From Aquincola sp. (lineage in GTDB: Bacteria; Pseudomonadota; Gammaproteobacteria; Burkholderiales; Burkholderiaceae_C), in the NCBI GenBank assembly GCA_029884035.1, contig JAOUIM010000193.1, positions 1 through 7,042 on the forward strand: DNA of 7,042 bases, read 5' to 3'. Numbering within the stretch: position 1 is the stretch's first letter; each line of letters begins with the position of its first letter. Positions 5,748 through 7,042 of this stretch are shown one piece after another. The notes beneath the pieces were generated by a model. It saw only the letters and a list, made by a program, of their open reading frames with translations. It was not told the origin of the DNA and did no database searches. Position numbers and translations under genes: made by a program.

Positions 5748-6854
5748 TCACCGGTTCTTGCTGGCCGACAGACGCTTTTCGATCCACAGGCTGTAGCGGC
5801 TCATCGAGAAGCAGAAGAGGAAGTAGATCGCGGCGATGAAGAAGTAGCCCTCGATCTTGAACGGGCGCCAGTCGGTGTCCGAGTCCAAGGCCAACCCCAT
5901 CGAGCCGGTCAGCTCGTAGAGGCTGACGATGGTCACCAGCGAGGTGTCCTTGAAGATGGCGATGAAGTTGTTCATGATGCCTGGCACGACCATCGCCAGC
6001 GCCTGGGGCAGGATGACCTTGCGCTGCGCCTGCCAGTAGCTCAGGCCCAGCGTGTCGGCCGCTTCTTGCTGACCCTTGGGGATGGCCTGGAGACCGCCGC
6101 GCACGATCTCTGCCATGTAGGCGCCGGAGAACAGCGTGATGCCCACGAGCACGCGCAGCAGCACGTCGATGCTGGTGCCTGGCGGCATGAACAGCGGGAA
6201 CATGAAGCTGGCCATGAACAGCACGCTGATCAAGGGCACGCCGCGGATCAGCTCGACGTACAGCACGCAGATCGTCTTGATCGCCGGCATGTTGCTGCGT
6301 CGGCCCAGCGCCACCACCACCGCGAGCGGGAAGGCCAGCACGATCGACAGCGTGGCCAGCAGCACTGTCAGCGGCAGTCCCCCCCATCGGTCGGTGGGCA
6401 CGTACGCCATGCCGGCGAAGCCGCCGAACATCAGGCCGAAGAACAGCGCCAGCATCGCTGCCCAGAGCAACCCCAGCCACGGCTTCCAGAACACGCGCAC
6501 GCAACTGGCCACCAGCACCGTGACCATCGCCAGGGTGGCGAACAGCGGACGCCACTGTTCCTCGAACGGGTAGCGACCGAACATGATCAGGCGGTATTTC
6601 TCGGTCACCACGCCCCAGCATGCGCCGATGCCGCGCGCGGCCTGGCATTCCTCGGAGCTCGGGGCAAACACCGCCTTGACCAGCCCCCAGCTGGCCAATT
6701 GCGGCAGCCACCAGACCGCCAGGCCGATGAGGATCAGGGTCGCGACCGTGCTCGGCACATTGCCGAACAGGTTGCGTTTGAGCCAGGGACCCGCGCCCTC
6801 GGTACGGACCGGTGCTTCGCGCGGCGCGATCGGCGTGAAAGATGCGGCGTTCAT
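5748..6854 (-). CDS. aapM: General L-amino acid ABC importer, permease AapM
   Basis: This inner-membrane permease forms the translocation channel with AapQ. Its 368 residues are close to rhizobial AapM and longer than the roughly 220-residue HisM-type permeases, because of an N-terminal extension with extra membrane segments. Hydrophobic segments are seen at about 35-50, 104-120, 125-148, 162-184, 195-220, 230-247, 283-302 and 335-352. Between the first two lies a probable periplasmic loop containing C70 and C79. The ABC-permease EAA loop that docks on the ATPase is EIVRGGLQAIPKGQQEAADT with LGLS after it (249-272). VELIRGVPLISVLF (200-213) and NNFIAIFKDTSLV (295-307) are further family signatures. 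The start has AAGGAG at 6862-6867, 7 bases upstream and inside the end of aapQ. One base separates it from the aapQ stop, so the two are translationally coupled. Confidence 0.92.
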   Translation of the reverse strand: MNAASFTPIAPREAPVRTEGAGPWLKRNLFGNVPSTVATLILIGLAVWWLPQLASWGLVKAVFAPSSEECQAARGIGACWGVVTEKYRLIMFGRYPFEEQWRPLFATLAMVTVLVASCVRVFWKPWLGLLWAAMLALFFGLMFGGFAGMAYVPTDRWGGLPLTVLLATLSIVLAFPLAVVVALGRRSNMPAIKTICVLYVELIRGVPLISVLFMASFMFPLFMPPGTSIDVLLRVLVGITLFSGAYMAEIVRGGLQAIPKGQQEAADTLGLSYWQAQRKVILPQALAMVVPGIMNNFIAIFKDTSLVTIVSLYELTGSMGLALDSDTDWRPFKIEGYFFIAAIYFLFCFSMSRYSLWIEKRLSASKNR

Positions 6855-6855
6855 C

Positions 6856-7042
6856 TCATCGCTCCTTGATCGCCGCGCGCTTGTTGTACCAGTTCATCAG
6901 CGCCGAGGTGCCCAAGGAGGTCGTCAGGTACACGAGCATGATGATCGAGATGCACTCGACCGCGCGCCCGGTCTGGTTGATCGCGGTGTTGGAGATCGAA
7001 ATCACGTCGGGGTAGCCGATGGCCACTGCCAGCGACGAGTTC
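6856..7042 (-). CDS. aapQ: General L-amino acid ABC importer, permease AapQ (C-terminal fragment; rest beyond window)
   Basis: The open frame enters from the right edge and ends at a TGA at 6856-6858, giving the last 61 residues. The sequence starts NSSLAVAIGYPDVISISNTA and continues INQTGRAVECISIIMLVYLT, a final membrane helix, then LMNWYNKRAAIKER. The NSSLAVAIGYPD, NQTGxAVE and MNWYN motifs are characteristic of the AapQ/BztB C-terminus. The 3' end of this gene contains the ribosome binding site of aapM. Upstream, outside the window, the rest of aapQ and probably the periplasmic binding protein gene aapJ are expected, following the usual J-Q-M-P order. The ORF is partial only because of the window boundary; no damage is seen. 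Confidence 0.9.
   Translation of the reverse strand, partial: NSSLAVAIGYPDVISISNTAINQTGRAVECISIIMLVYLTTSLGTSALMNWYNKRAAIKER

Noticed and set aside
4899..6869. 656-codon open frame on the plus strand opposite aapP and aapM
   Set aside because: Its product is a His/Gln/Arg/Ala-rich sequence with no recognisable domain. It lies exactly antisense to two well-supported importer genes, which is typical of GC-rich DNA.

Overview
The window is GC-rich and densely coding, with codons biased to G or C in the third position. Gene content and protein-level resemblance suggest a betaproteobacterium of the order Burkholderiales. This is an inference from recognised families and from the style of the one intergenic palindromic repeat; no marker gene is present. 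There is no rRNA, tRNA, CRISPR array, transposase, phage gene or toxin-antitoxin pair. Nine protein genes fill the window, two of them cut by its edges. The longest stretches without a gene are 169 bases (1552-1720) and 144 bases (4854-4997).

Left block, minus strand (1-1551): a Tat-exported, lipoprotein-like member of the Acg-type nitroreductase/FMN oxidoreductase family. 74 bases downstream of it lies the N-terminal part of a protein resembling the DUF6544 family. The nitroreductase is divergent from the next block, and the two share the 169-base promoter region.

Central block, plus strand (1721-4301): a compact likely operon of three genes. They are an AlkD-type HEAT-repeat DNA glycosylase homologue, a class I-like polyphosphate kinase 2 that overlaps it by 8 bases, and an XdhC-family molybdoenzyme maturation factor 36 bases further on. 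The three have no obvious shared pathway; a general stress or maintenance role is only a guess. No xanthine or CO dehydrogenase genes are in view, so the XdhC gene looks like an orphan here.

Right block, minus strand (4305-7042): the distal part of an aapJQMP-type general L-amino acid ABC importer, read right to left. It holds the C-terminal end of permease AapQ, complete permease AapM and complete ATPase AapP, spaced by 1 and 6 bases. After AapP comes a 79-base nested palindromic element, then a small dual-specificity-type protein phosphatase. The best start of the phosphatase is a GTG with a strong ribosome binding site. The phosphatase converges on the XdhC gene with only 3 bases between the stop codons.

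I see no convincing undescribed multi-gene system. The items most worth a second look are the nested palindromic element at 4914-4992, a perfect 24-base palindrome inside the polyphosphate kinase gene, an 11-bp perfect hairpin inside the first gene, the alkD-like/ppk2 overlap, and the phosphatase trailing the amino acid importer.
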